From positions 124,001 through 188,000 of the forward strand of contig JANPWX010000038.1 of NCBI GenBank assembly GCA_024734555.1: DNA of 64,000 nucleotides. The letters run 5' to 3'. Positions within the stretch are counted from its first letter, which is position 1. Each line of letters starts with the position of its first letter. The stretch comes from Trochalopteron elliotii. Its lineage: Eukaryota; Chordata; Aves; Passeriformes; Leiothrichidae. The notes below the pieces were generated by a model that made no database searches, had not been told where the DNA came from, and worked only from the letters and a program-made list of their open reading frames with translations. A program made the position numbers and the translations under genes. Of the stretch, positions 12,813-25,000 are shown piece after piece.

Positions 12813-15800
12813 ATTGCCATTTAATTATGTGCCTTATGTTATCTGCACAATGTCTTTACTCCTTACAGCAAACCTGAATGAAAGTCTTGGATGCAAAGAG
12901 TGATGTCCAGGATGAAATGCTCTTGCTTAGATACACCTCTGTCACTGCTTGGACAACAATGCAGCAAGTAAGAGTAGAGAAAATTATTTCATGGATGAAG
13001 GCTTTTTGCTCTCTAACACCTGGATGTTTTGCCTTTTCCTTTTGCACCCACTTTACATTTCTGTCTTTCATTTAACAAATAAAAATCAGATATATCTCCT
13101 CTCCAACATGTCAAGTGTGAGGGTACTGTAAAGTGTTTCTCCCTCTAAGATTTAAGTGCAGTTGTATCTTACCAGCTCTTCAGCCCCTTACACATTGCTC
13201 ACAGTAGATTATTCCTACCCTTTTTAGGCCTGACTTTAGGATATATTTCTTCTAAATATGGTGATAAGTTTAAAAGGGGTTTACCCCACTCTTTTCCTAA
13301 GCTTTTTGCATACAAATGAACTTTTGTTCATACCCCTTATTCTAGGAGATAAAAAATAATAAAGAGATTAAAGAGGCTCCTTTATGAGTTTGCTAGCAGT
13401 TTTTCTAGGGACAAGTTTTTAGATTGTGAGATTTGGGTGTTGGAGTTTCTTCAGTGAAAGTATGCAGCACATTTTTCTGGTTATGCTGGTTCTTTCTTGA
13501 TTTTTCAGTCGGAATCAGATATATTGTTCATGCTATCTTTTCAGTGGTCTTCAGTGGTGTGATCAAATATTAAGGGTGTCAGATCTTGAACAAGAATAAT
13601 ATCTTAGATAAGGGAAGGAGATCATCTAATCAGTCAACTCTCTGGCTGGAGGAAAAGGGCTTGGGAGATCTGAGTTCTGAAGGAGGTTCAGGAGGTTCTT
13701 TACAAGGTTGGGGAGTGACAGACACCGATTCCTTGGCTTTAAAACATTTAATTCTACTGATGAACTCTTCAGTTGCCTAGACCTCTATTACTCTGTCTCA
13801 AAGGTCTTCAGACCCATGCAGAATTCTATTTTGGGATCTGTGAATCAGAATGTAAAGCTAAATTTTTAATAAAAACCCTACAGGTTTTCCCTTCAAAAAT
13901 GTTAGTTAATTGGATTAGGAGTAGGGAGAAACTCTAAGACAGGAAATTCTTAAGATTGAAACAATTTGAATCAGCTTTTTACAGGAAATGTTCATGATGC
14001 CTAAAATTAAAAATAGTGGGGAAGGAATAGGAGGATTTATATCTAAAAATGCCCCAAGAGAACTTCTCTTGAGAAATTCTCCCCAATATAAATACTTTTC
14101 TGATCAGTTTTGGATAGAGAGAACTCATTATTATATATCAGTAAGAAGTCATAGTATTAAACACAGACCAGATGTATTCCCTTTATACTTTACACCATCA
14201 AAGTGACTTTATTCAAATTTCCCACATTAAAATCTGTCTTCAAAATACTCCTGGAAATGAACTCAATATTATAATAATTTTTATAATGAGTAGGAAAATG
14301 TGCAAGAAGAGGAAGGACATTTTCATGTCATCTAATGAAATGCTGTGCACAGATTTGTAGGCTAGCACTGCCTCTGGGCCAGTATAACGTGTGCTGAAAT
14401 GCAGAATGATGTCAGTTGGTGTGCTCAGCTTAGAACTACTTGTTGGCACAAAACTTCTGATAAGCAAATAAATATGAACTGCCTCACCATGCAACTAGTT
14501 TCATATGAGCTAGCTTAACTGTTTTGCTGGAGTATTGCAGTTCCAGTATTACCTTCCCAAAATCTGGATCTCTTCTAAATGACTTGTCTAAAGGCCAAAA
14601 TGACAGGAGTAGAATTGAAAATGTATGCTTCTGGCTGTTAATTTACCTGTTGCATAGCCCATCTTTCCTTCCGCACCGTGAAAAAAGATTAGAATTTCAT
14701 TGTTTTCTAGAAGTGCAAAATGAAGGAGAAAAGGACCATCTAATACCAAGTTAGAGACTTTTACAATAAAGGTTTCTGCTCCTAATTCTAGAAGGTCTAG
14801 TCTATAGGCAAGGATTTTGATAATCTTAATTTCTGGATTTTAGGACTTGTTCTGTTTCCCTGTACCGAATATTAACCTATATGTATTGGAAACTAGCAAA
14901 AGTCTTCTCTGTAATACAAAGGACAGTCTGGATGAATTGGGAAGTACAAGTTAATTGCGAACATAATTGCAATTCTGGTGGATAATTGCAATTGTAAGTC
15001 AAGCAAGACAGCTTCTAACACTTGGGTCAGGTTTTTAATTCTGTGATCTAAATTATTAATGGGGATATTTTCATAAGCTTTCTGCATAAAAGTTGACTTC
15101 ATAACTCAGAGGTCAGCTGGTCTTGTCTTCTAGCCTTTATGATTCTTGGTGATAATCAGAAGCTGTTTTCCCATAAATGTATGCTGTTTTTATGTGTGCT
15201 GACATACATACCAGACCTAGGTGGTGAATTATTTGCAAGCTTTATGAAGCAAAAATTAATTCTGTAGGTTCTAGTTGAAAGAGTGATTTAATACCTTGGG
15301 AATCTTGAAAGCCATATTGAGTCTATTGTGGAAACCCCAATGCAGGCTTACTTTTCACAGTGTGGCTGCAGTCAGATGAAGTGGTATGATACATAAAGAA
15401 AACAAGTTGATCAGTACAAGAATGTGCAATATACTATTGTGTAAATCAGTAGGGTTTCCACATCTGATAGACAGCTGCATTGAACGCATTCTATCTTGAG
15501 ACTGATACAGTGTTAATATAAGAGAACTTGAGACAAGTAGCGAGGTTGATTAGGACTATAAAGATTTTTATAAGAGGACAGTGAAAGGTTGAGATTATTT
15601 ATGCAGGAGATGGATTGAAAACTTCTATAGCCTGTCTCCTAAAGGAAGATTTAAGAGCCCATCCAGTATCATCAAATAGAATAAATTTAAAAATAAATAA
15701 ACAAGAATTTTGTTTTGTACCTGAAACACAAAGAAATGACAGAATTCAAGGTCATAAAGATGGAAATTTAAGATAATTCAGAAAGATATTTGGCACCCTT

Positions 15801-17249
15801 TTCGATTAGAAATTTAAACAATAAACATATCAGGTTCCAGAAAAGATAAATCACTTAAAAAACAAAAAAGCAGTGCCTGAGTCAAACAGTCAGACATATA
15901 CTTCCACTATAATGGTTTATTGCACCTTCTTGGGATGTGTCTTGGTTCATTGGCATTATGAATATTGAGTAAGAGTCAGTATATTGGACAAAATGGACAA
16001 TTATTTATATTCATGGTGACAGTTTCCCTTCCTTTGGCAATCTGAATTAAGTTGTTATAATTTTTCTCTGCTCTGCTCTGTTTGTCAAGAAAAAGGAATT
16101 AATGGCAGCTCTGATTTCCCTTTCTGTCCCCAGAAAGTAGATGTCATAATTGCCTTTCAGAGATTCAAAGGGTCAAATATTTAGAGGCTCTATCATTGAC
16201 ATCTCATGCTAATGATTTATAAGCCCATCTGGGCCTACAGAAAATATCTAATTCTGTTCTTCTTTTCTGGCATTTTGCTACTTAGATAAATGAGAGATGG
16301 TATACTTTAGAATTTCAGGGATGTTTACCTGGAAGCACTTCCTGGATGTGTTTTAGTCTAAAAACACTCATACCTTGAAAATTTTTCTGCCTCTGAGTGC
16401 CTCAAATTCTGTATTGTGACAACTATTGAGAGGCTTACCATGATAATATGAACTTAATACACTACTAAGAAGTTTTCTTAAAAAAAAAAAATTCTTAACA
16501 AGAGTGTCTTCTCCTCCTACTCCAATTTACAGAACAAAAAATTCCAAGCCTGTAATGTAACCTTTCTTGATTAGGGCACTTGAAAGCTGAATCAGAATCT
16601 GAATTCTGAAGCACTTTTTCTCTCCACAGATTCAAAACCTTAAATCCCTGTCAAATTAGCAATCTATGGCTGTGATTAGAACATCTTAAAGAGAAAATGT
16701 CTGTTCTATGGGATTTTCTGGGGAAAAAAGAAATAACATTTGGTTGTGGAGTTAAAGGAATAAATACTGGAATTTCCTCCTCTTGCCCTTCCCTCAAAAT
16801 AACCCCCAAATTAATTAATTATAGTCTGTTAAAATCAGAGAATATTAATCTTGAAAATGCAGATCAAGAGCAGGTTACCTAGTGCCATGTCCAGGCTGGT
16901 CTTAAATTTTGTTTTCTTCACACTGAACTTTATTTTCCTGATTTATGAAATCAGAATTTCCCAGGTACCAGCTGGTGCCTGTTGCAGCTTGTCCTTTCCC
17001 TGAGCAGAGATGAACAGGCTCCCTGATGCCACTAGGGTTCTCAGGTGCTGCCAGAGAGTTGCTCCTGCTGCCAGGAGGTTCTCCTTGTCCCCAGTGCCTG
17101 ACATAAAGATGGCTCCAAACAGGGTGAATCCCCTCCAGGTGCAGGTATGCACACAAATCTGTGTTCAAAGCTACTGTTAGCCAGTGTTGTGCTCATCTTT
17201 GCCCCCGAGGGACACCCCAACTAACCAGCTGCTCCTCAGCTGGATCTGG

Positions 17250-17420
17250 TATCCCTGTTCTCAGCCTGCAGGGCGGTGCCTGTCAGTTCAGCCAGTGGTT
17301 CTTGTCCTCCACACCCCATTCAGCTGTGGGAGACCATGTCACAGGCTTTGTTAAATCAAAATAAACAGCACACACTGCTCATACTTCATTCACTAAATCA
17401 GTCCTGTATTCATGCTAAGC
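17250..17420 (-). mobile_element. Decayed LINE (probably CR1) reverse-transcriptase fragment, antisense
   Basis: Read on the minus strand, 17323-17355 encodes FNKACDMVSHS, which matches the F-KAFD-V-H box in LINE reverse transcriptases of the CR1 clade. Flanking codons contain stops, so the copy is old. The extent is approximate. The adjoining GC-richer DNA down to about 16950 may belong to the same insertion, but I cannot recognise it. Confidence 0.5.
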
Positions 17421-18785
17421 TCTCAAGTGACACGGTTCAAATATATCATGTTTATTCCTGGCCATTTCTTGTTTTTCATATCCTGGGTTTTATTTTCTGG
17501 AGAATTTGATGTGTGACCTTCCCAGAGACTGAGGGTGATTAACCTGCAAATAATGAGTGCCGAATTTGAGCTGTTTTGTTCAATGACCATGGTCAGAAGT
17601 TTAGCTTATTATCTGATTAATTTTTCTCCCTGTTTGCCTCACTTCTTGGTGAAAAATACTCTGTTAGAACAATGTAAAGGGCCTGGGATTAAAATTATGA
17701 TAACTCAGAAAGAAACTGTTTTAAGAGGACAATTAATTTGAGGTTACTTGAGAACATCCTTACATGTAGCTGTTTAAACATGGAACGTGGAAATGCTGGT
17801 TAGGGTGCTCTCAATACACAGAAGGGAATGTAATAAGAGGCAAATCACAAGTGTTCATAAAATATAGCATGACTTTGAGCACTCTAATAAATGGGCTATT
17901 CAGTCTTGCTATGGTACAAATACTTGTGGTAGTAAATCTGCCAGACACTGCTATACTGTGAGGAAGGAAAGAAGTTGAAGGACATTCAATTGGGCAAGGC
18001 CACTGGCAAGAGAGTTTGATAAGAACCTGCATGTACCTAGAAGGCATGAGGGGCTAAAATGGAGGCAGAGTGGTTGGTGTGATTCACAAATGTCTGACAG
18101 AGAACGATAAAATAAAATTAAGCGAGAGTCTATTGAGAAAATGATTGATTTGTGAGATGTTAATAAACTGTAGACACACTCCTATGTTAATCTGAAGGAC
18201 AGCCCATGAGCTCTGAAAACTGAATTGACTAACAAATATGAAGATTTTATCAGTCCCATATGAGCAGGGAAATGAAGGGAGTGCTTTTATGAGAATCCAT
18301 GTGCCTAGAAATTGTGATGCTCTGAAGAGGATCTGTTGACATCTCTATGGAAAAGTTGCTGCTGATTCCAGCAAGGTAGATCAAGACATTAGTGCTAATA
18401 TAGGCCATGTTTATCAGAGTAATTTGTTCAGGAACAACGGTGGCAATGCACAAGGAAGGAATGGTCGAACCAGTGCAGGACTATAGGGAATACCTAGGGA
18501 AAATAGTATTCAATAAGCCATTAGCTGTGCATGGGAAGCTATAGAGATGTGTTAACCAAATATCTGTTTTTCCTCATAGGAAGAGTTAATTGGTTAATTG
18601 GCTATACTTGAAAGTGATGTGGTATGGGGTTATACTATTCCATTCAGGAGAACATGCTAGGCTTACGCAGTTTGATTTTATTAGAGGTAAAAGACTCTTA
18701 TGTTCTATATTTGGCAGTGTAGCACGTGAAAGTCCAGTTTGGTTTTCCTTGTTTGTCAAGAGGTTGTTTTCTCTGTCTCACTTAG

Positions 18786-19032
18786 ATGTTTCACTTGCGG
18801 GAGACTCAAGTGTGCGTGGAGCTCGCCTTGTTCTCACACAGGTTGCTGCCCTTCTGATGAAGAGGTTTCAGCACACAAGGAGAGACTGGAGAGGCAGCCT
18901 GTCCAATGTGCTGCTGCCTGTCCTCTTTGTTGCACTGGCAATGGCCTTGTTTAGTGTGAAGCCGCTGGCAATCGATTATCCTCCTCTGAGGCTGACACCA
19001 AGACTTTACGACAATGCAGAATCCTTCTTTAG
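18786..19032 (+). CDS. ABCA13: ABCA13 exon 1 of window: start of TMD2, first membrane helix
   Basis: The acceptor is a pyrimidine-rich tract ending in CTTAG (18781-18785); the donor is AG|GTAAAG. The exon begins with two bases of a split codon (phase 1 intron) and ends with two bases of the next. It encodes residues 1-81. There is a basic amphipathic stretch, [15 protein letters not shown] (residues 22-36), of the kind ABCA proteins place just before TMD2. A hydrophobic helix follows at about 40-57 ([18 protein letters not shown]), then the start of the extracellular loop ([10 protein letters not shown]). The frame stays open upstream of the acceptor to an ATG at 18590, but that extension has no family similarity and I treat it as intron. 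Confidence 0.95.
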
Positions 19033-22000
19033 GTAAAGCGCTCATCCATCATCATCAATAACCAGGGTTCTGGGACCTTTGCCCTTGAGTTCTCCTGTTT
19101 TAAAGATTTATTGGTATGCTCGAAAAAATGGTAGGTCTCTTTTTACTATAGTTATGTGGGGTTTTTTTAGGTACACTTTTATAGATTATTATAAGGGAAA
19201 GATAAAATTAGAAAGCTGTGTGTGAAGGATTTTCTGGAGAAAGGGGCAAAGACTTTGGAGAAGATTGAGCTCAAATCAATAGCAACCACGACCATTTATA
19301 TGTAAATGAACAAGTGTATTTGAACAAGCCTTTGCATGCTTCATTTTAAGAAATTGCTTAGGTCTGAAGTTATTTTCTCAAAACAATTCTTGGGTTTGAA
19401 AATGCCACACAGTATTTACAAAGCCTGCTGCTCTTCTTTCTCAGCTTTGAAACTAACTAGATTATTTTTTAAAATTTATTTTTAATGTGCGTTATCTATA
19501 GAACTAATCTGTGTACAGTGCTAAGCACACATATGTGCAAATGCACAGATGAACATAACAAGACGCTCTTTGAATTTATCAATATAAATTTATTTTATAA
19601 GCATAAAAACACTTTAGCAATGCCAACCACTAGGAATGCATGATTATAAGGAGAAGGATGGCCATGGGTAGATGTTGAGATTTGTTTAGCCATAATTGTA
19701 ATGAATATTCTTTGCGTGTTCACAGAGAGTTTTTGAAATGAGATTATTTTGGTATGTTTCGTATGAATGGATTTTATAATCCTTTAATTTCTTGGGAAAT
19801 AAATAGGACCTTGAGGCTGAAGGTTAATAGAGCTGGACATATTAACATGCCCTTATTTCTTTTCTTTTTTTTAATTTTTCTTTCCTCTTCACTCCTTATA
19901 CCCCTTATGGCCCACTTTGATCAGTACTGAAGATGATGACCTAGGAAAACTTCCTCAGGTTCTGCTGGGGTATTTCTCTGATTGGGACCGCACATGCATG
20001 CATTCACAACAAGGGTAATTGTAACTAATGTAACTATTTCCTTAATTTAAATGTTGAACATATCTTTTCTTTTTTTTCTTTTTTTTTTTTTCTTTCTGTG
20101 TGATGAATTATCTTAGGCTTTTTTTGGCAGCATGGAGTTAGTGACAAATTGGTTCTGATAAAGGAGCTGGCATCCAGGTGAAGAACAAAGTAGGCTTTAC
20201 TGTTAAAGATCTGATCCATACAGCTTAAAAGTCAGTGGCAGTTTTCTGATTAATTTCAGGATGATTTTGATCAAGCTTGGTGTCCATATGAAGGATGGAT
20301 AGGCAATAAGGAAAATATTTGTTAGGAAGCATTCTAGATTTCCAAATTCAGGAATACAGTGGTGACCATATTTTAATAATTGTTGCAAATATGAGACATA
20401 AAGCTCATTTGATGCCTATATAAATATTTCTAATAAATCAACTTTAATAAAAATGAGTAAAATTTGTATCACTCTAGACACAGCTGCTGCTGTGATCAAG
20501 TGCTAAGAAGGTGTTCAGTATGCCAGATCTGCTCATTACTCTCTGTATTTCTTCTGTTAAGTGACATATTCCTTTCACTTGCTAGTTATAATTTTATTAT
20601 GTTTATTTCCATTAGAAAAAATAATTCATGCTGGCAGACAGAATCTATGTCATCTCAGGATTCATGCAGATGTGTGTCTAAACAGGTATGTAACTTTTTA
20701 TTTACTTACATATGTAAAAAATATGTGTGTGTATATTACTTCTAATCCTTGTACTGTTTTTGAAGGGCTGGTGAAAGTGATGAGGCAATAAATCCTCACC
20801 GGTCACGTCCTTTTTTATGGTTCTAGACTTACTTCTGTTTCACCTAATGAAATTGTACACAATTTTCTTGTTTATGTATATGAACACATATGCGCACTAG
20901 GAATGGCTATAGATTGATCTGAAATAACAGGATCAGAGACAGGTGAGCTGTTTTCAGCAGATGCAACTTACTTTAAATATGTTATAAGACTTTGATTAAG
21001 AGAAAACACCATATAAAACAAGTTTAAAACATAACACTTCCATAACATCTGGAAGACTACCTACTTTCAAAGGGAAGGGCGGGTGAAAATAGCTGATAGA
21101 AGCCACCAGGAAATTTACACATGAATGAGATTTAAATGTTAGAGTTTGCTTTTGGTTTGGATTTTGGATTTCAAAATACAACAGCCTTCAAGAAAAGAAG
21201 GATTTTGAAAAACATAATGAATTTCTGACCTTCTTAACTAATGATTTTTCCTGCTGACTTGCTCTGAGTTGAGTAATAAACAAAAATATGAAACTGTGTC
21301 TGAGGTGACAAATGTATTTCCCCAAAAGGGAATACCCTACAAAAAAGTTTCTTTTGTTTATAAAGATATAATTATTTAGAGTAAGAGTTGCATATGAAAT
21401 ATATCAATACAGTTTTGGGAAACTGGAAGGAGAAAACTTGTTATTTACTTTTCTGGATAAGGAATAAGTTTGCCTCTAATACTGAAGAGACTTACACTCA
21501 AAATACAAGATGGTTGAATAAAATACAGATGGGAACTTTAACCCAGGAGAGGTCTATTATCCATGAAAACTGAAAGGAGAGAAGTCACTTGACAGTGGAG
21601 GCAGAACTTAATATCTGTCAACTATGTAAGAGCAATCTTTGAGGGTGAATTTTTATTTTCTGTATGGTTGAGATGTCAAATAAGAATTAAAATTTTTCAG
21701 TTGATTGGCATAAAGTACTTTGTAAAGCTTCTGAGATAATTGAGTCTAATATCTGTCACCTTTTCATTGGTTATGAGAATGTCCCACTGAATCATTAGAA
21801 GACATGTTCCTTTATTCTTCTCTGCAGCTCATCAATGAAATTTTTAGAAGCCTATAACATTAATTAGAATTTTCCTTTCATCTCATATTTATCTGGTGCC
21901 TATTTTGTGTTTCTTCTCAGGAAAAACAAATAAAAAGGAGTCTTGCTTTTTGCATTGCTGTAAACATTTCTAAACATATTCTTATACTTTTTGATGTTTT

Positions 22001-25000
22001 CAAAACAAACTGACTGATAGGGCTGCAAGATAAATCAAAGGGATTTCTAACATGTAGGTGGCACAATCATTTGAGTTGCTTTAAAAACATAAAACTATTC
22101 ATAATTTATTGAAAATCTGTTAAAGTTGAGAAAGCAAATCCAGTTAAAAAGAGATGCTGTAAAATTTACATAAAAATCCAAAAATAAGGCAAAATGTAGT
22201 GCCATTCTTGTTAGAAAGTGCTTTACTTATTTTATGTATACTTTTTTCCAGATGTGCCCAAGTTTCAATACCTCTGCTCCTTATGTGAAGAATAAGAAAG
22301 GGCATATTTTGTATAATCTTTCAGGGTTCCCTGTGGAAGAATATTTAGTGAGGTCTTCCAACAAAACAAGGTAACCTTAAAATGTCTAGCCTTTGTTTAT
22401 CCTTTGGTGTAAACCCCACAGTCCTTCCTGATCCAAAGCATAGACATTTGTCAGGGAGAATATAAAGGGTTGCTGTCTTTATCTTGTGATTGTTATCAAG
22501 GTGTAGAGTTAGGCTGCTATTCAAGGTAACATGAAAGACCCTCAATGGTCACATCTCAGAACTTTCTCCAGCAGCTGCCTGATGATTACCTCTAGGCATA
22601 CTCTGGAGTTTCTTCCACGTGGTGAGTTACTTCAGCATCTCAGAGATGCATATCTAAACCAGGTGAACAATATAATTTCCATTCCTCAGCAACTCAATCA
22701 AATAGAGGTGGATATGCTCCAATTAATATTTTCTTTGAAGTAAAAAGGGCTGGTATGCCCCTGGCAATACTTCATATTCTGTGATATCAGCAACAGAGGT
22801 TATCTGCTGTATTTTGAAGTTTACTTATGTGCCTTTACAACTCAACCCCTGCTGATAATGTAAGTGGAAATATTAGACCATGTGTGATTTTATTGAGGAG
22901 AAGAAAGTGTTAGCCACTTATGTATTAAAAGAAGGTGCATCTGATTTGATATAAATAGAGGTAAGCATCTTTGGATGAAAGATTTGAGCTAGTATACGAA
23001 TAGTTTAGGAAGAAATAAAGCTGTTTAAGATGCTTCTGCAAGTGAGTAATACCTCACTTGCTCACAACCCCTCCTGTTGCTCAAAGATTTCAGCTTTCAG
23101 AAAGCAAAAATTCTTATCTAAGGGAATAACTTTTCTGGAAAAAAACCAATAATATTTATTTGATTAAAGACTGCATTGTCCCCCTCCTTTTTAACAAGGA
23201 AGGAGTTTGTGAGGAGTGAAGTTTTACTTTCAGTTGAAAAATAAAGTGTTAGTGTAGCTATCTCAACTTTACCCTTGCAAGAAAACTGCAAAGCTTAAGG
23301 CAGATAACTTTTTGTTACTTTAATTTCTACTACCAGATACGGTGGTTGGTCTTTTGGAGGGATGAAAGCATTTGAACTTCAAGATAAAAAATTTAATAAC
23401 ACCAAATCTCAGCCTTTGGCTAAGGTAAGAGTTGCATATATGTATACACATCTGTATGTATGTATTGATTAGTTTTTCAGACTTCAGACATCACAGCACT
23501 TAGCAAATAATAAATCATACATGAAATCCTTACATGTGAATAACTGGGAAAAAATCCTCTGTCTCTTATAGTCTAACTCTCTGTTCATAATCCTTGAAGT
23601 ATTTTCCTGTGTTTGAGAAACAGTTTTAAATGAGGCAAATGATACACCTTTTTTAAAATTTTATTTTTTTTCCAACTCATTTTAGAATCTAAGTTTAAAA
23701 CTTGTTTTTAGATAGTCAGCCAAATAATATTTTTTGTTTGTTTTCTACAAAAAGCCGATGTCAGAATTGGCCAAAGTGCATTGAACATCACAGTAATGGG
23801 TTGCTGTTGATGCTTTTTCATGCCTACAAGCGATACTTTACTTTGCTTCATTTCTCTCACCACTCTCCCCCTAAGAATAAAAACGTCTTCTAGGAGCTGC
23901 TGCTTCTGCATAACATACTATTCTTTTCTCAAAAGAACCTTTCTAAAGCATTCCAAGGAAATAAAACCCCCTGCACTGGTAAGTGCTTGTTAGCCTTCAG
24001 GCCTCATCCCAAGTTTTCATGATATGGAGATACTGTACCTCTCCACTGCATGCCGAAAGGCCTTAAGGAAAAGCCCATTATTTCAGTTGTGCTTAGAATA
24101 ATCCTTTTTCTTTGATTTTTGGGATCCATTCAAATGTAGATGAACTACAAGTAGAGGAATGGCAGTCTTGGAGAAGTATTGATGCATATCAGTGAGAGGT
24201 CTCTGTTTTTGTATTTGAGGCAAACAAGATTTGTTGAGAGGAATCTGTGCATTTTCCAGATTCAAGACTAGGATATGAAAGAAAGGTGCTTCTGTCTTTA
24301 AAATTTTTAATGTAAAAATGGATTTTATTTGCTCTTATTAAAAAAAGAAAACAAGGAACAACATAAATAAGCACCATCCCAAAACCCATTTTGAGACCAA
24401 GTGTTAGAAAAAAATACAGATTTTTTCCAGTTCAGTGTCATTTCATGCTTAGTTTTGCATGAAATCGCTTCCTATTTTAAATACCTTTTCCATAGAATTT
24501 GTTAGAAATCTCCTTATTTATATAGAGATCTGAGCATGTATAGATTTTCATTTTGGTAATTTGTAATCTCTCTTCTAGTCCCATGTATTTTATAACTTAA
24601 ATTCCAGTTCCATCATTCTTTCATGAGAAATCTGAAAGTTTTCAGCAAGATCTTTTTTCTGACTTCCACTTTTTCCTGTGTATCTTTAATAATTTTAGAC
24701 TCCTGTTTTGACATGCTTACAATGTGGTTTTTGTCAGGTCCTTTTTTTTAGTGTATTTGGTATAGAGCTCCACCTGCCATCAGGACAGGGATAAATTATA
24801 GTTAAACTCTTAGTAAGTAAGCTTCATATTTTAGACCCAAAACAAACAGTGGAGTAAATTTATAAAGGGCACTGTGTTATCTAAAGCATCTCCTGGAAAC
24901 GTCTTTCAAGTGATGCAATGTCAAGTTATTGCATTAACCTTTCAGTAACTAATGACCAGATTTTTACTTTGACCTTTCAGGTTTGTTCATGAGACAGTGA

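Larger units (their letters stand above)
1..18785 (+). other. Intron upstream of the TMD2 exon (at least 18.8 kb), no recognised exon
   Basis: The exon at 18786 begins mid-codon, so an upstream exon must exist, and NBD1 of the same protein must be encoded 5' of it. I looked for NBD1 hallmarks (Walker A, LSGG signature, LLLDEP) and for exons with good splice sites in this stretch and found none. The sequence is AT-rich with many stops in all frames. Named contents are an LTR (2210-2774), a CR1 tail (12353-12812) and a decayed reverse-transcriptase scrap near 17.3 kb. There are T runs near 9861-9879 and 11383-11402. I see nothing else assignable. Confidence 0.75.
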
